64,000 nucleotides of DNA from Niabella pedocola (lineage in GTDB: Bacteria; Bacteroidota; Bacteroidia; Chitinophagales; Chitinophagaceae): NCBI RefSeq assembly GCF_021044425.1, contig NZ_JAJNEC010000005.1:1612001-1676000 (forward strand), written 5' to 3'. The number at the start of each line of letters is the position of its first letter. The first letter of the stretch is position 1. Positions 9,180 to 17,818 of the stretch are shown in pieces. The translations under genes were made by a program, and so were the position numbers. Below the pieces are notes generated by a model, which saw only the letters and a list, made by a program, of their open reading frames with translations, was not told where the DNA came from and did no database searches.

Positions 9180-9602
9180 ATGTGTTTTAGTTTGAGTGTT
9201 GATCCTGTTTCCCTGTTCTTTCGAAAAGCCCGGAAGGCATGTGTATAGCAGCCTGTGGTATTTTTCTGACGGTTGCCAAAATTAGATCGTGCCAACAGGC
9301 GTCCTTCACACAATCGACAAAGCGCACCCCCTGCCGATCAACTATCGCTGAAGCCGATCAACAGCAATCGGCTAAATGAAATACAGGTATCAAAACAAGG
9401 GGTCATCCCCGCCGGTACGCACGAATCCGGACCAGGCATTTATCGTGGGCCCCGGTTGCACACAGAGGGATTGGTGCCGGAGCAACCGGTTATTGCATTG
9501 TTTTTAACCGCCTGAGGAATCGTATTCCGGACTTTTTCCGGTAGTGAAGTGGTATATTTTTATGGGTGTAATGTAATAGGAGAACGGTTATAGGTCCCGT
9601 AT
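9180..9602. other. 423-bp intergenic region with a 20-bp-period direct repeat
   Basis: No credible gene. GCCGATCAAC occurs at 9333-9342 and again at 9353-9362, exactly 20 bp apart, with a related inverted CAATCGGC just after. On the minus strand these read GTTGATCGGC, about 155-185 bp upstream of the propeller gene start. Two direct 9-10-mers with GTTnAT spaced by two helical turns are the usual shape of LytTR-domain binding sites, and a LytTR regulator is encoded 1.5 kb away. The assignment is inference. Confidence 0.4.
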
Positions 9603-10643
9603 TCAGGCCGGAATACAAAACTCAAAGCAAAGCCCCGATCCGTTATCGGAAACCGCCAGTTTTTCGTTGTAATGCCGCTCCAGCCGGCGGGCCATGTTCA
9701 CCAACCCTACACCCTTTGAATGAAAAAGCTGGTCAACTGTTCCGGAAAAAGGACGTCCGGTATTACTGATTGCGATATGTACTTTTGCGCCTTTCTGCCG
9801 GCAGGTAACCGAAACCGCTCCCCCGTTAATCGCAGGCTCGATCCCATGTTTCACCGCATTTTCCACCAATGGCTGCAACAACATGGGAGGTATCCGTACC
9901 CTGGCAATGCTGCCGTCTGCATCAACAGAAAACCGGAGTCGTTTTCCAAACCGTGCCTGTTCTAAAGCAAGGTAGGTGCGCATAAAATTGAGCTCATCCG
10001 AAAGCGGCACCAGCTCCTCCCGGGTAGACAGCAGTGCATACCGGAATGTATCCGCCAGCCGGGCAATCAGCATCCGCGCCTGCTCCTGCTCGGGAGGTAA
10101 GGAGGCACTGATACTGTTAAGCGTATTGAATAAAAAATGCGGCTGTATCTGCGCCTTCAGCGCATTGATCTCTCCCTGGTATGCCAGCTCCCGCAACTCT
10201 TTTTCTCTCGTCAGCTGCGTTTCCCGCTCCCGGAAAAAATGATAAATATGCAGGATACCGAATACCTGGATATAAAAGAGCAGGTTGGGCCCCAGGTTCT
10301 GGATGATCTGCCGGGTAGTCATCCGCGGCAGGCCATCCAGCGGGTTATACCACTGGTACAGCAGCACCCATATTCCATAATAAATGTAACAGGTAGCAAA
10401 ATGCAGCAGGAACCGCTTTTTCAACGGCCAGTGCGTCAGCTTTCTGAAATGGATCCACCACACCGGGAAACAGGCAATGGCCATAAATACACAGTCGATG
10501 GCCAGCTCTTTAATATAATGGAGCGATGCCCGGTATTCGATCAGCCGTGGCATACCGTACAGGATGCTCATGATTACAAAACACGAGATAAACAACAAAA
10601 GCTCTTTCCGCGTAGCATTCGGCGATTGCGACGGTTGCGTCAT
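9603..10643 (-). CDS. LytS/YehU-type sensor histidine kinase
   Basis: 346 residues from the ATG at 10643; an in-frame ATG at 10685 would add 14 residues (MVIYCKLASINRLF) that look unlike a natural N-terminus. Four membrane helices span about 13-140, followed by a short coiled coil and the His_kinase domain with QPHFLFNTLNS (phospho-acceptor His at about 169). The C-terminal HATPase has NAVKHG (N-box) and SKGVGLVNMARRL (G-box). No extracellular sensor domain is present, so sensing is probably within the membrane. It is divergent from a LytTR response regulator 213 bp away, its obvious partner. Confidence 0.9.
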   Translation of the reverse strand: MTQPSQSPNATRKELLLFISCFVIMSILYGMPRLIEYRASLHYIKELAIDCVFMAIACFPVWWIHFRKLTHWPLKKRFLLHFATCYIYYGIWVLLYQWYNPLDGLPRMTTRQIIQNLGPNLLFYIQVFGILHIYHFFRERETQLTREKELRELAYQGEINALKAQIQPHFLFNTLNSISASLPPEQEQARMLIARLADTFRYALLSTREELVPLSDELNFMRTYLALEQARFGKRLRFSVDADGSIARVRIPPMLLQPLVENAVKHGIEPAINGGAVSVTCRQKGAKVHIAISNTGRPFSGTVDQLFHSKGVGLVNMARRLERHYNEKLAVSDNGSGLCFEFCIPA

Positions 10644-10856
10644 AAATAGGCGATTAATGGATGCAAGTTTACAATAAATAACCATCGGTACGGCTCAAAT
10701 CTACCAACCGCCCGGTTGGCCGACGAAAACCTGCTGCCGTTCGGCCACTCACAGGATAACTCCGCGGGTCCTGGTGTTGTTTGTCGAAAAGAACAACGAC
10801 ATTCAGGAATTCGGTTTATCTTGGCTCTTATTTACCCTTTCTAGCAAAAAACGGTT

Positions 10857-11585
10857 ATGTCAAAAAGATCCGTACTGGTTGTGGATGATGAGGAACATGG
10901 AAGAGTACTGGTAAAGCAATACCTGAAAGCCCATGATCATTTTTTTGTGGCAGGCGAATGCCACAATGGACTTGAAGCTATCAAATACATTAACGGGATG
11001 GAGCCGGACCTCGTGTTTCTCGACATCCAGATGCCGGGCGCCGATGGTTTTGAAGTATTGCAGCGTATTGAGCACGTGCCCCGCATCATTTTCACCACTG
11101 CATTTGACCAGTATGCCATTAAGGCTTTTGAGATCAATGCCGTCGATTACCTGCTGAAACCTTATACCCGCGAACGCTTTGATAATGCCATGACCCGTTT
11201 AAACACAACGCCCCAGCAGCTTTCCAGCTTGATGGCGGAGGTTACCGCAACAAGAGGCAGCTATCCCGAGCGCATCATGGTGGAACATAAAAAAAGATAC
11301 CAGAATATACCGGTGGCAGCTATTATTTATATGAAGGCCAACCGCGATTATACCGAAGTGCATACAGCATCGGGCTCCTATTTAAGTACACTGGGCATCA
11401 GCATTATCGAAGGGAAGTTTGACCCGGCCAAGTTTATCCGCATACACCGTTCTGTTATTGTAAATATGGATCACGTACAGGAGCTTTACCGCGATGCGGG
11501 CAAAACCTTACTGGTAATGGATAACGGGCTGGAGCTGAACGTGGGCCGGAACTACCTGGGCCATATCAAAAACCTGATCATTTAA
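10857..11585 (+). CDS. LytTR-family response regulator
   Basis: 242 residues. Receiver domain 1-120 with the acidic pair at D10-D11, phospho-acceptor Asp56 (LVFLDIQMPGADG) and Lys at VDYLLKPY. LytTR DNA-binding domain about 137-240 (KKRYQNIPVAAIIYMKANRDYTEVHT, then FIRIHRSVIVN). It is the partner of the divergent LytS-type kinase. Such regulators bind pairs of short direct repeats; a candidate site lies at 9333-9362. The 3' end overlaps the convergent lipoprotein gene by 8 bp. Confidence 0.93.
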   Translation: MSKRSVLVVDDEEHGRVLVKQYLKAHDHFFVAGECHNGLEAIKYINGMEPDLVFLDIQMPGADGFEVLQRIEHVPRIIFTTAFDQYAIKAFEINAVDYLLKPYTRERFDNAMTRLNTTPQQLSSLMAEVTATRGSYPERIMVEHKKRYQNIPVAAIIYMKANRDYTEVHTASGSYLSTLGISIIEGKFDPAKFIRIHRSVIVNMDHVQELYRDAGKTLLVMDNGLELNVGRNYLGHIKNLII

Positions 11586-12069
11586 TAGTATAAACAGCCG
11601 TCATTTCGTGTTCCCGGCTGCCATTGTTAAACCGGTGCAGCAACACCAGCCGGCTTGTTTCGGATATGGCGACTTCGTATACTTTAGGTCCGGTGTTTTC
11701 TTCATTTACCGTTAGTTTTTTCTGCAGGGCATCGTAGGTCCAGTTTCCGGTTTCTCTTTGTGCCGTTTCCTCCTCACAACGGGCAGCGCCGTAAAACCGG
11801 AGTACCCGGCGATTGCTCCTGAAAAGAAGACCGTTATCCCGCTCGCAAAGATCCAGTTTTGCAGCAATATCCGTTTCCAGCTTGCCGTCCAGATCCCAGT
11901 CTACTGCGGGTTGTACGGTTAGCGAAACCAGTTGCCAGTTCTTTTCTGTGAAAGGCACTTCGCCCTCCGAAGCGTTACGCGCCTGCAGCTGACAGGAAGC
12001 AACCGCAAAGAGGCTTATGATAAAAATTCCATACAGGTGCCCCAACGGCCAACCGGTTGTTCTGTTCAT
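11578..12069 (-). CDS. Small lipoprotein, lipocalin-like
   Basis: 163 residues from ATG at 12069, giving a lipoprotein signal (FIISLFAVASC-Q, Cys about 22). The reading frame is open further upstream to 12267, but that stretch has no signal sequence and atypical composition. The mature part (KNWQLVSLTVQPAVDWDLDG, later NWTYDALQKKLTVNEENTG) has the alternating pattern of the lipocalin-like domains common in Bacteroidota, a beta-barrel of unknown ligand. It converges on the LytTR gene with overlapping stops. Confidence 0.7.
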   Translation of the reverse strand: MNRTTGWPLGHLYGIFIISLFAVASCQLQARNASEGEVPFTEKNWQLVSLTVQPAVDWDLDGKLETDIAAKLDLCERDNGLLFRSNRRVLRFYGAARCEEETAQRETGNWTYDALQKKLTVNEENTGPKVYEVAISETSRLVLLHRFNNGSREHEMTAVYTIK

Positions 12070-12440
12070 AGTTGTTAATACGTTTGAATTTTCCGGCAAA
12101 ACTAAGCGGCCATTCTGTTTCCGGGCCGCCCCTTCTACAAGCAGCGGTTCCGGAAGACAAAAGGCCGGTTTTATCGACAAATACCATTTACACTTCCATG
12201 CCGGCCAGTTGCGGGTTTCAAATGTTCCGTGTTTTGGTTCCCTCCCACCAGGCTCATATAATCGCAATCATCATCTGGTTGCGGAGAAGCCCGGTTGTAT
12301 TATGTCTGTTCATCCCCGTATGCTGTTGTTCAACTGCCGTATATGGATTTAGAAGAATAACTCAAACCAGCGGCCGATCGCAATTTATCTTGCGCGGGCC
12401 TTTTTAAAGGGTATTGATAAACCTAAAATCAACTATTAAA

Positions 12441-13439
12441 ATGAAAAAACGAACTATTGCAGCTACCCTATGCCTACTGGCGCTTTTTTTTGCTGGCTGC
12501 TCCAAAAAAGAAGGCCCATCTTCAGATGAAGATCCGGGCAAACCTTCTCCTGCAGATGAAGTACGCACACCTGTTCCCTTTCAGCAACTGCCCGCATCTT
12601 CCCGGGAATTTACGGTTGCCGGCACCCGCACTTATGTGGATCTAATGGGAAAACAACGCAGCAAGTTGCCTGCTTTCCGGAGTCTATCCGTTAAACAAAA
12701 TACCATGCGGGGATATGTAAAAGATATCTATGGCCGCCCGCTGAAGGGAGCTGATATCGGCATCCGCTCTTCCATCATTGGCGGTACCTACAGTTCAGCC
12801 TCCGGTCAAACGGATGCCAATGGCTATTATGAGATCCTGCTTCCCGTAGGTACCGTTGCCGTTTGGGGAGCCAAATACCTGATGGATTATGAATCAGGAA
12901 AGGCACCGGTGTCCCTGTTTCCTGCAGACAGCAGCCTGGCAAGCTTCACGTCTACAAACGGGGCTGTAAAAAACTTTGTGCTGCTTCCTTATGGCCAGGG
13001 GCAACCGGAGCAGATCATCAAGGGCCCCTATTGGCCCAGCAGCTATATGGGCGGTTCCATACATCTTTCGTACAGCCTGCGTACTGAGTCGCTGCCCCTG
13101 CCCGGAAGTTTTCCGGTGGGTTCGGTGATCCTTATAAAACTTACGCCGCTGGATCTGTTGCATGCCGATGAAAAGATCAGCTTCAATATCCGCAAAGTGG
13201 TAGAAAGCAATGAGCTTTACATCAACAATATTCCCCTGGGCCGTTATAAACTAGAGCTGAAACTGGAGAACGGCCCCGATATCCGTATGGCAGAAAGCAT
13301 TAACCTCAAGCCGGATTTTGGTATGCAGCCCAAACAGGCATCAGGCAGCACCCAGATCACCTTTATCCCCGGAGATCCCGAAGTGATGGTGTGGTATGGC
13401 AACTGGTGGATCGTACCCATCAATATCGAACTGCCTTAA
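12441..13439 (+). CDS. Lipoprotein with a carboxypeptidase-regulatory-like domain
   Basis: 332 residues from ATG at 12441 (MKKRTIAATL, lipobox LFFAGC-SKKEG), preferred to an in-frame ATG 27 bp upstream because it gives a clean lipoprotein signal. Residues 90-150 (NTMRGYVKDIYGRPLKGADIG, then SGQTDANGYYEILLP) form a CarboxypepD_reg-like beta-sandwich. The remainder has no motif I recognise; it ends EVMVWYGNWWIVPINIELP. Probably an outer-membrane-anchored, possibly surface-exposed protein. Function unknown; it stands alone between convergent neighbours. Confidence 0.75.
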   Translation: MKKRTIAATLCLLALFFAGCSKKEGPSSDEDPGKPSPADEVRTPVPFQQLPASSREFTVAGTRTYVDLMGKQRSKLPAFRSLSVKQNTMRGYVKDIYGRPLKGADIGIRSSIIGGTYSSASGQTDANGYYEILLPVGTVAVWGAKYLMDYESGKAPVSLFPADSSLASFTSTNGAVKNFVLLPYGQGQPEQIIKGPYWPSSYMGGSIHLSYSLRTESLPLPGSFPVGSVILIKLTPLDLLHADEKISFNIRKVVESNELYINNIPLGRYKLELKLENGPDIRMAESINLKPDFGMQPKQASGSTQITFIPGDPEVMVWYGNWWIVPINIELP

Positions 13440-13498
13440 TGGTGAGATAGTGATGCATTGTTATTTTATGAGCCGGCCGCAACACTACGATGAAGACC

Positions 13499-13538
13499 CG
13501 TTGTAGCTTGTCAACCGCGGCGGATCGCACACTTCAGC
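13499..13538 (-). repeat. 40-bp dispersed repeat, copy 1
   Basis: The reverse complement of 13499-13538 matches 61022-61061 at 35 of 40 positions (GCTGAAGTG, GATCCGCC, GACAAGCTACAACG identical). Both copies are intergenic, here between convergent genes. This points to a dispersed repeat family rather than chance. Confidence 0.7.
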
Positions 13539-13636
13539 GTCCTTCCACGCAGCATCTTTTTACGCAGCGTCTCCCGCAGGGGGCGCTGCATATCTATATA
13601 ACCGGATCCCGCAAAGGAGCACCGTGCATATGATTA

Positions 13637-13993
13637 TCAGGATAAGAAGGCCGTCAGCGCCTCTACATTTTTCTTTTCGCTGCCAATAAAAATGCGGTCG
13701 CCAACGATCACCACCGGGCGCTTCAAAAACGTATCCTGCTTAAGGATATAATCGCGATAATCGCTTTCTGTTAGTTTTTTATCTTTTAATCCCAGTTCCT
13801 TATACAGCAGTGCCCGGCGACTGAACAGCGCCTCATAACTCCCTGCAAGCTGTTTCATTTCGCTTAACTGTTGCGGCGTTATCTTTTCCGTACGGATGTC
13901 TTGCAGCTGAAACCCGCTTTGCGCGCTGATTCCGGCATCTTCCATTATTTTTTTACAGGTATCGCAGGTGGCGAGGTAATATATTTTTTTCAT
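13637..13993 (-). CDS. ArsC/Spx-family thioredoxin-fold protein
   Basis: 118 residues, the usual length. The N-terminal strand is followed by C10-D-T-C13-K-K, the C-X-X-C form of the ArsC/YffB/Spx superfamily, and the cis-Pro region reads FLKRPVVIVGDRIFIG. The Arg triad of true arsenate reductase is not evident and there is no ars operon, so it is better called an arsenate-reductase-family or Spx-like protein than an arsenate reductase. The start codon is set two bases from an eight-copy heptamer repeat that fills its 5' leader. Confidence 0.82.
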   Translation of the reverse strand: MKKIYYLATCDTCKKIMEDAGISAQSGFQLQDIRTEKITPQQLSEMKQLAGSYEALFSRRALLYKELGLKDKKLTESDYRDYILKQDTFLKRPVVIVGDRIFIGSEKKNVEALTAFLS

Positions 13994-13994
13994 G

Positions 13995-14050
13995 TTGAGA
14001 GTTGAGATTCGAGAATTCAGATTCGAGAATTGAGATTTGAGATTTGAGAT
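13995..14050 (-). repeat. Heptamer tandem repeat, 8 units, in the leader of the ArsC-like gene
   Basis: Eight consecutive 7-mers, plus-strand TTGAGAG, TTGAGAT, TCGAGAA, TTCAGAT, TCGAGAA, TTGAGAT, TTGAGAT, TTGAGAT. As mRNA the unit is ATCTCAA, and the array ends one base before the start codon. The same array occurs upstream of uvrB at 63181-63222. Confidence 0.9.
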
Positions 14051-14148
14051 TGGCAGATATCATTTGACTGCTGATAGCGGACTATCGGCAGCCGTGCAGC
14101 CGGAAAAAAGATCACCCCTCCTGCATTCCGCATTCATTATTTTAAATT

Positions 14149-16251
14149 TCATTTCTTGTATCCGCCGGATTTAAAGATCTTTTCTGCCAATTGATAATAG
14201 CTTAGGGCTTGCCGGTATAAACTATCATTCATCTTCATTTTTGTAGCAGTTCCGGAGCTGAAATCAGGGCGCTGCTGTTCTACTTTAAGCGGCGGCTTTT
14301 GTACAATCAGCTGACTATCTCTTAAATAACCCAGTCCGCTATATGTGCTGATAAACGCCCGGTCCTTTCCGGCCGGCATGCGCAGCAGATCCTGGCCAAA
14401 AAATTTGGAACGGTAGCTTTTATTCAAAAGCCCCAAAATAGTTGGCACCACATCTATCTGGGAAACCATATGATCCACTACCTGTGGCTGCAGGTTGGCC
14501 GGACTGTAAATAAACAGCGGAATATGATACCCCGTAACCGGCAGGTCTGTTTTACCGGCTGCCGAGGCACAATGATCCGCAACAATAACAAATACAGTAT
14601 TTGCAAACCAGGGTTTTGCAGCCGCCTGTTTCAGGAAATTGCCGATACAATAATCCGTGTATTTAACTGCTCCTTCCCGCTTCTGCAATTTTGGAGAAAT
14701 ATCGATCCGCCCTTCCGGATAGGTATATGGCCGGTGATTGGAAACCGTCATGATCTGTGCAAAAAATGGTTTTCCTGTTGCCGCATTTTTATCAAACTGC
14801 TTTAAAGCCAGGGTAAACATATCCTCATCCGCCACGCCCCAGATATTGGCGTAGTGGATCTCCTCCGGCTTTAGCGCAGAGCGGTCGATCACTTCGTAGC
14901 CATTGGCCGAAAAATAAGGCCCCATATTGTCGAAACTACTATACCCGCCATATAAAAATTGCGTGGTATAACCCCGTTCCCGCAACACGGCGCCAATAGT
15001 AAACAGGCTGTCGTTATTGGGCCGCCGCACAATGCTTTGTCCGGGTATGGGTGGTATAGCCAGTGAAAGCACTTCCAGTCCGCGTACGGTACGGGTGCCG
15101 GTGGCATAACATTTATTAAAAAATATGGATTGCCGGCTGAGACTATCCAAATAGGGCGTAATATTTTGTGTGTTGCCAAATGTGCCCATAAACCCGGCGC
15201 TGAAGCTTTCAATGCTGATGAGTACCACGTTCATCCGTTTTTCCGGACCAGGGTAACTGACCATCCGCTCAATGGAAAAAGTGTCATTGTTAAAAAAGCT
15301 GTCTGTGGGCGAACGTTCCAGCAACTGTTTCCGTACTTCGGTTAACGCCTCCCGATCCGGTACCGTTTTATAGAACCGGTAAAAATCCAGGTCGTTATTC
15401 CAGAAGGCGGCACCAAATTCATATACGCCGTTACCGGCCAGCTGGTTCACATAATCGTTATCACTGAAATTTTTGATCCGGTTATTGATCAGGAAATACA
15501 CCAGTACTGGTACGGCAAGCAATCCCAGCGCCAGCAGCGATCGCCTTGAAAAACCCGGCCGGGCAAATGCCCAGCCATCCAGGCGCTTCCGGATAAGCAG
15601 GAATATCAGTAAGGTTACCAGCAATACCCCTGCAATGATCCAGCCGATAGGGTACGATTCCCGGATATTACCCACAACCTCATTGGTGTAGATCAGGTAA
15701 TCTACTGCAATAAAATTATACCGGGAACCGAACTCATCCCAAAAGAAATACTCGCTGATGATATTGAAGACAAACAAAAACAGGACTATAAAAAAGAACA
15801 CCTTCATCCCGCGGGTTCTCCAGCGGTGGCGATAGGCATCTGTTTTAGAAGCAAGCAGCAGATAAATTCCAAACAACAGCACCACCAACCCGGTAAACAC
15901 CCAGGGCAGCTTTTTATCAAACTCCTTTGGAATCGGGTTGCGGATCACTGAAAGAATGATCCCGATAATAAAAAGCACAATCATCCCTTTTTTCCAGGGA
16001 TTTTTGAAAAGGAGGTCATTCGTGAGCCAAGCGATCAGGATAAACGGAATGGATACAAAAGACAAGAAACAAATATCATAAAACAGGCCGATGAAAAAAA
16101 TTCCCGCGATATTTTTCAATCCCAGCGAAAGATCCGCAAATGAAACACAAAGCAGCACCAGGCGCGTAATAAAATTGATTACGATCCCTGTAAGATACAA
16201 AAGCGCCACAGGCTTAAACCGCTCACTTAAAACACCTTTATTATCAACCAT
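14149..16251 (-). CDS. LTA-synthase-like membrane sulfatase/phosphotransferase
   Basis: 700 residues. Five or six membrane helices occupy 15-250, and the alkaline-phosphatase/sulfatase fold 335-680 faces the periplasm. Metal-site residues are visible: Glu348 in LISIESF, the nucleophile Thr in ATGTRTVRG (about 386-388), and ADH in VIVADHCAS. The layout matches lipoteichoic acid synthase, MdoB/OpgB and EptA relatives. Gram-negative bacteria lack lipoteichoic acid, so it probably transfers a phospho-alcohol head group (glycerophosphate or ethanolamine) from a phospholipid to an envelope glycan or lipid. Full length; divergent from the NifU-type gene. Confidence 0.88.
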   Translation of the reverse strand: MVDNKGVLSERFKPVALLYLTGIVINFITRLVLLCVSFADLSLGLKNIAGIFFIGLFYDICFLSFVSIPFILIAWLTNDLLFKNPWKKGMIVLFIIGIILSVIRNPIPKEFDKKLPWVFTGLVVLLFGIYLLLASKTDAYRHRWRTRGMKVFFFIVLFLFVFNIISEYFFWDEFGSRYNFIAVDYLIYTNEVVGNIRESYPIGWIIAGVLLVTLLIFLLIRKRLDGWAFARPGFSRRSLLALGLLAVPVLVYFLINNRIKNFSDNDYVNQLAGNGVYEFGAAFWNNDLDFYRFYKTVPDREALTEVRKQLLERSPTDSFFNNDTFSIERMVSYPGPEKRMNVVLISIESFSAGFMGTFGNTQNITPYLDSLSRQSIFFNKCYATGTRTVRGLEVLSLAIPPIPGQSIVRRPNNDSLFTIGAVLRERGYTTQFLYGGYSSFDNMGPYFSANGYEVIDRSALKPEEIHYANIWGVADEDMFTLALKQFDKNAATGKPFFAQIMTVSNHRPYTYPEGRIDISPKLQKREGAVKYTDYCIGNFLKQAAAKPWFANTVFVIVADHCASAAGKTDLPVTGYHIPLFIYSPANLQPQVVDHMVSQIDVVPTILGLLNKSYRSKFFGQDLLRMPAGKDRAFISTYSGLGYLRDSQLIVQKPPLKVEQQRPDFSSGTATKMKMNDSLYRQALSYYQLAEKIFKSGGYKK

Positions 16252-16476
16252 TTAAATATTTTTTCTCAAACAGATGTATGGATTTACCGACTGTCCCGGA
16301 ACAATCGCAGGCTCCGGCAGAATATTCAGGACAAGATACAGATTATTCACGGTGGATCGCATTTTTAGGAGCTGTAAAACCCTGAATTTGTCCGGGGGAA
16401 ACGCAACGGGCAACCCGTACCCGAAAATGTTATACCACGCGGTCTACTCTTTTAAACCAATACGGTCAAATATTGT

Positions 16477-16484
16477 TAATTTTG
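16477..16484 (+). promoter_or_regulatory. -7 element of the NifU-type gene
   Basis: TAATTTTG matches the Bacteroidota -7 consensus TAnnTTTG exactly and ends 20 bp before the start codon at 16505. No clear -33 TTTG is seen, so the call is moderate. Confidence 0.4.
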
Positions 16485-16504
16485 TAAATTAATAGCAGCA
16501 TATC

Positions 16505-17101
16505 ATGATAAAAACAGGTAATCCAGTGATCAGTATTTATACAGAAATGACTCCGAACCCGGAAACAATGAAGTTTGTGGCTAACAAATTGTTGTACCCC
16601 GGTAAAAGCATTGATTTCCCGGATGCAGAATCGGCCAAGCCTTCGCCGCTTGCTACCGAACTGTTTGGTTTTCCCTTTATAAAAGCTGTTTTCATAGCCA
16701 GTAACTTCGTTACTCTTACCAAAACCACCGATGCGGAATGGCAAGATATAACACCTTCGATCCGCCAGTTTTTAAAAGACTACCTGGAAGAGGGGAAAGT
16801 GGTGATCAACGAAGACGAAGTAGTTACCGTTAAAAAAGAAAGCAGCAATGAAGTATCTGCAGACGACGATGATGTAGTAAAACGCATTAAGGAGCTGTTG
16901 GAGAACTATGTAAAACCAGCCGTTGAAATGGATGGCGGAGCCATCCAGTTCCGGAGCTATAACGATGGCGTGGTAAACCTGATGATGCAGGGAAGCTGTA
17001 GCGGATGCCCGTCTTCCATGATCACGCTCAAAGCGGGCATCGAGGGAATGATGAAACGCATGATCCCGGAAGTAAAGGAAGTAGTGGCAGAAGCCGAATA
17101 A
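16505..17101 (+). CDS. NifU-family Fe-S cluster scaffold/carrier protein
   Basis: 198 residues. Residues 8-95 are the Nfu N-terminal domain (ISIYTEMTPNPETMKFV), residues 125-195 the NifU C-terminal domain with C165-S-G-C168 (MQGSCSGCPSSMITL), the site that holds a labile 4Fe-4S cluster between two subunits. It delivers clusters to apo-proteins. An acidic linker (about 102-124, DEDEVV...SADDDDVV) joins the domains. It is a standalone gene, not part of a suf or nif operon. Confidence 0.93.
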   Translation: MIKTGNPVISIYTEMTPNPETMKFVANKLLYPGKSIDFPDAESAKPSPLATELFGFPFIKAVFIASNFVTLTKTTDAEWQDITPSIRQFLKDYLEEGKVVINEDEVVTVKKESSNEVSADDDDVVKRIKELLENYVKPAVEMDGGAIQFRSYNDGVVNLMMQGSCSGCPSSMITLKAGIEGMMKRMIPEVKEVVAEAE

Positions 17102-17154
17102 TCCATCAGAATTAATACATTTGTTGGCGTCACCAGTACCGGTGGCGCTTTTTA

Positions 17155-17763
17155 ATGCGTTTGATCGTCCTCATATCCCTGGTCATGGCTGTTTTATCAG
17201 GCAGCTGTGGATACATGAACAACCCTTTGCGCCGGGAAACGCACCGGCTTCAAAGGGGAAAAATCATTGATACCAGTTCCTTTATTTACGACCTGCCTTA
17301 CCCCAAAGGTGTGCGCCATACCCTGGTACAGGGTTATTTTACGCAGTTTACCCACAAGCGCCGGGCCGCCCTCGATTTTAAGATGCCGGTAGGTTCTGTG
17401 GTATGCGCTGCAAGAGGAGGTGTGGTGGTACGACTAAAAGAAGACGGGAGCCAGGGCGGTATTAAAAAGTCGAACCGGGTACATGCCAATTATGTAGTCA
17501 TTCAGCATGCAGACAGCTCGCGGGCCGGATACTGGCATCTGCAAAAAAACGGGGTACTGGTACATACCGGCGATACGGTAAAAAAGGGGCAGCCCATTGC
17601 GTATAGCGGCAATACTGGGTATACCTATTTTCCCCATCTTCATTTTATTGTATGGACCTTCGACCGCAACGGGCGGTTTAAACAGATGCCCACCCGGTTC
17701 CGGATCAAAAAAGGTCCGCGGTACCTGCGTGCGATCCGCAAATACCGGAATCCGCCCGGCTAA
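17155..17763 (+). CDS. M23-family metallopeptidase lipoprotein
   Basis: 202 residues. Lipobox VLSGSC-G (Cys18). The LytM fold spans 50-170: FTHKRRAALDFKMPVGSVV, then GYWHLQKNG and the HLHF signature (His161, His163). The first zinc-ligand region has Asp74 with His67 seven residues before it instead of the usual four, a spacing I believe occurs in a related subfamily with the pattern SHK..ALDF-MP. It probably cleaves peptidoglycan cross-links in the periplasm. It lies 53 bp after the NifU-type gene and 55 bp before the NadR-like kinase, so the three may be co-transcribed. Confidence 0.85.
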   Translation: MRLIVLISLVMAVLSGSCGYMNNPLRRETHRLQRGKIIDTSSFIYDLPYPKGVRHTLVQGYFTQFTHKRRAALDFKMPVGSVVCAARGGVVVRLKEDGSQGGIKKSNRVHANYVVIQHADSSRAGYWHLQKNGVLVHTGDTVKKGQPIAYSGNTGYTYFPHLHFIVWTFDRNGRFKQMPTRFRIKKGPRYLRAIRKYRNPPG

Positions 17764-17818
17764 GCCGTTCCGGCTGCGATGCATTTTATTCGTTCATTAT
17801 GCGCTTACTAAAAAAATC

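Noticed and set aside
9273..9515. 80-codon open frame in the gap between the propeller and LytS genes
   Set aside because: No promoter, signal or recognisable motif; it crosses the direct repeat that looks like an operator.
13637..13993. Arsenate reductase of an ars operon
   Set aside because: No arsenite pump or ArsR is near, and the CXXC form without the Arg triad fits Spx/YffB-like proteins equally well.
17155..17763. M23 peptidase with a lost first zinc ligand
   Set aside because: The usual His four residues before the Asp is missing, but His67 seven residues before it fits a variant spacing I associate with the SHK..ALDF-MP subfamily, and all other ligands are intact.
17597..17818. 74-residue extension of the NadR-like kinase
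   Set aside because: It overlaps the M23 gene and precedes an N-terminal P-loop that normally begins the protein.
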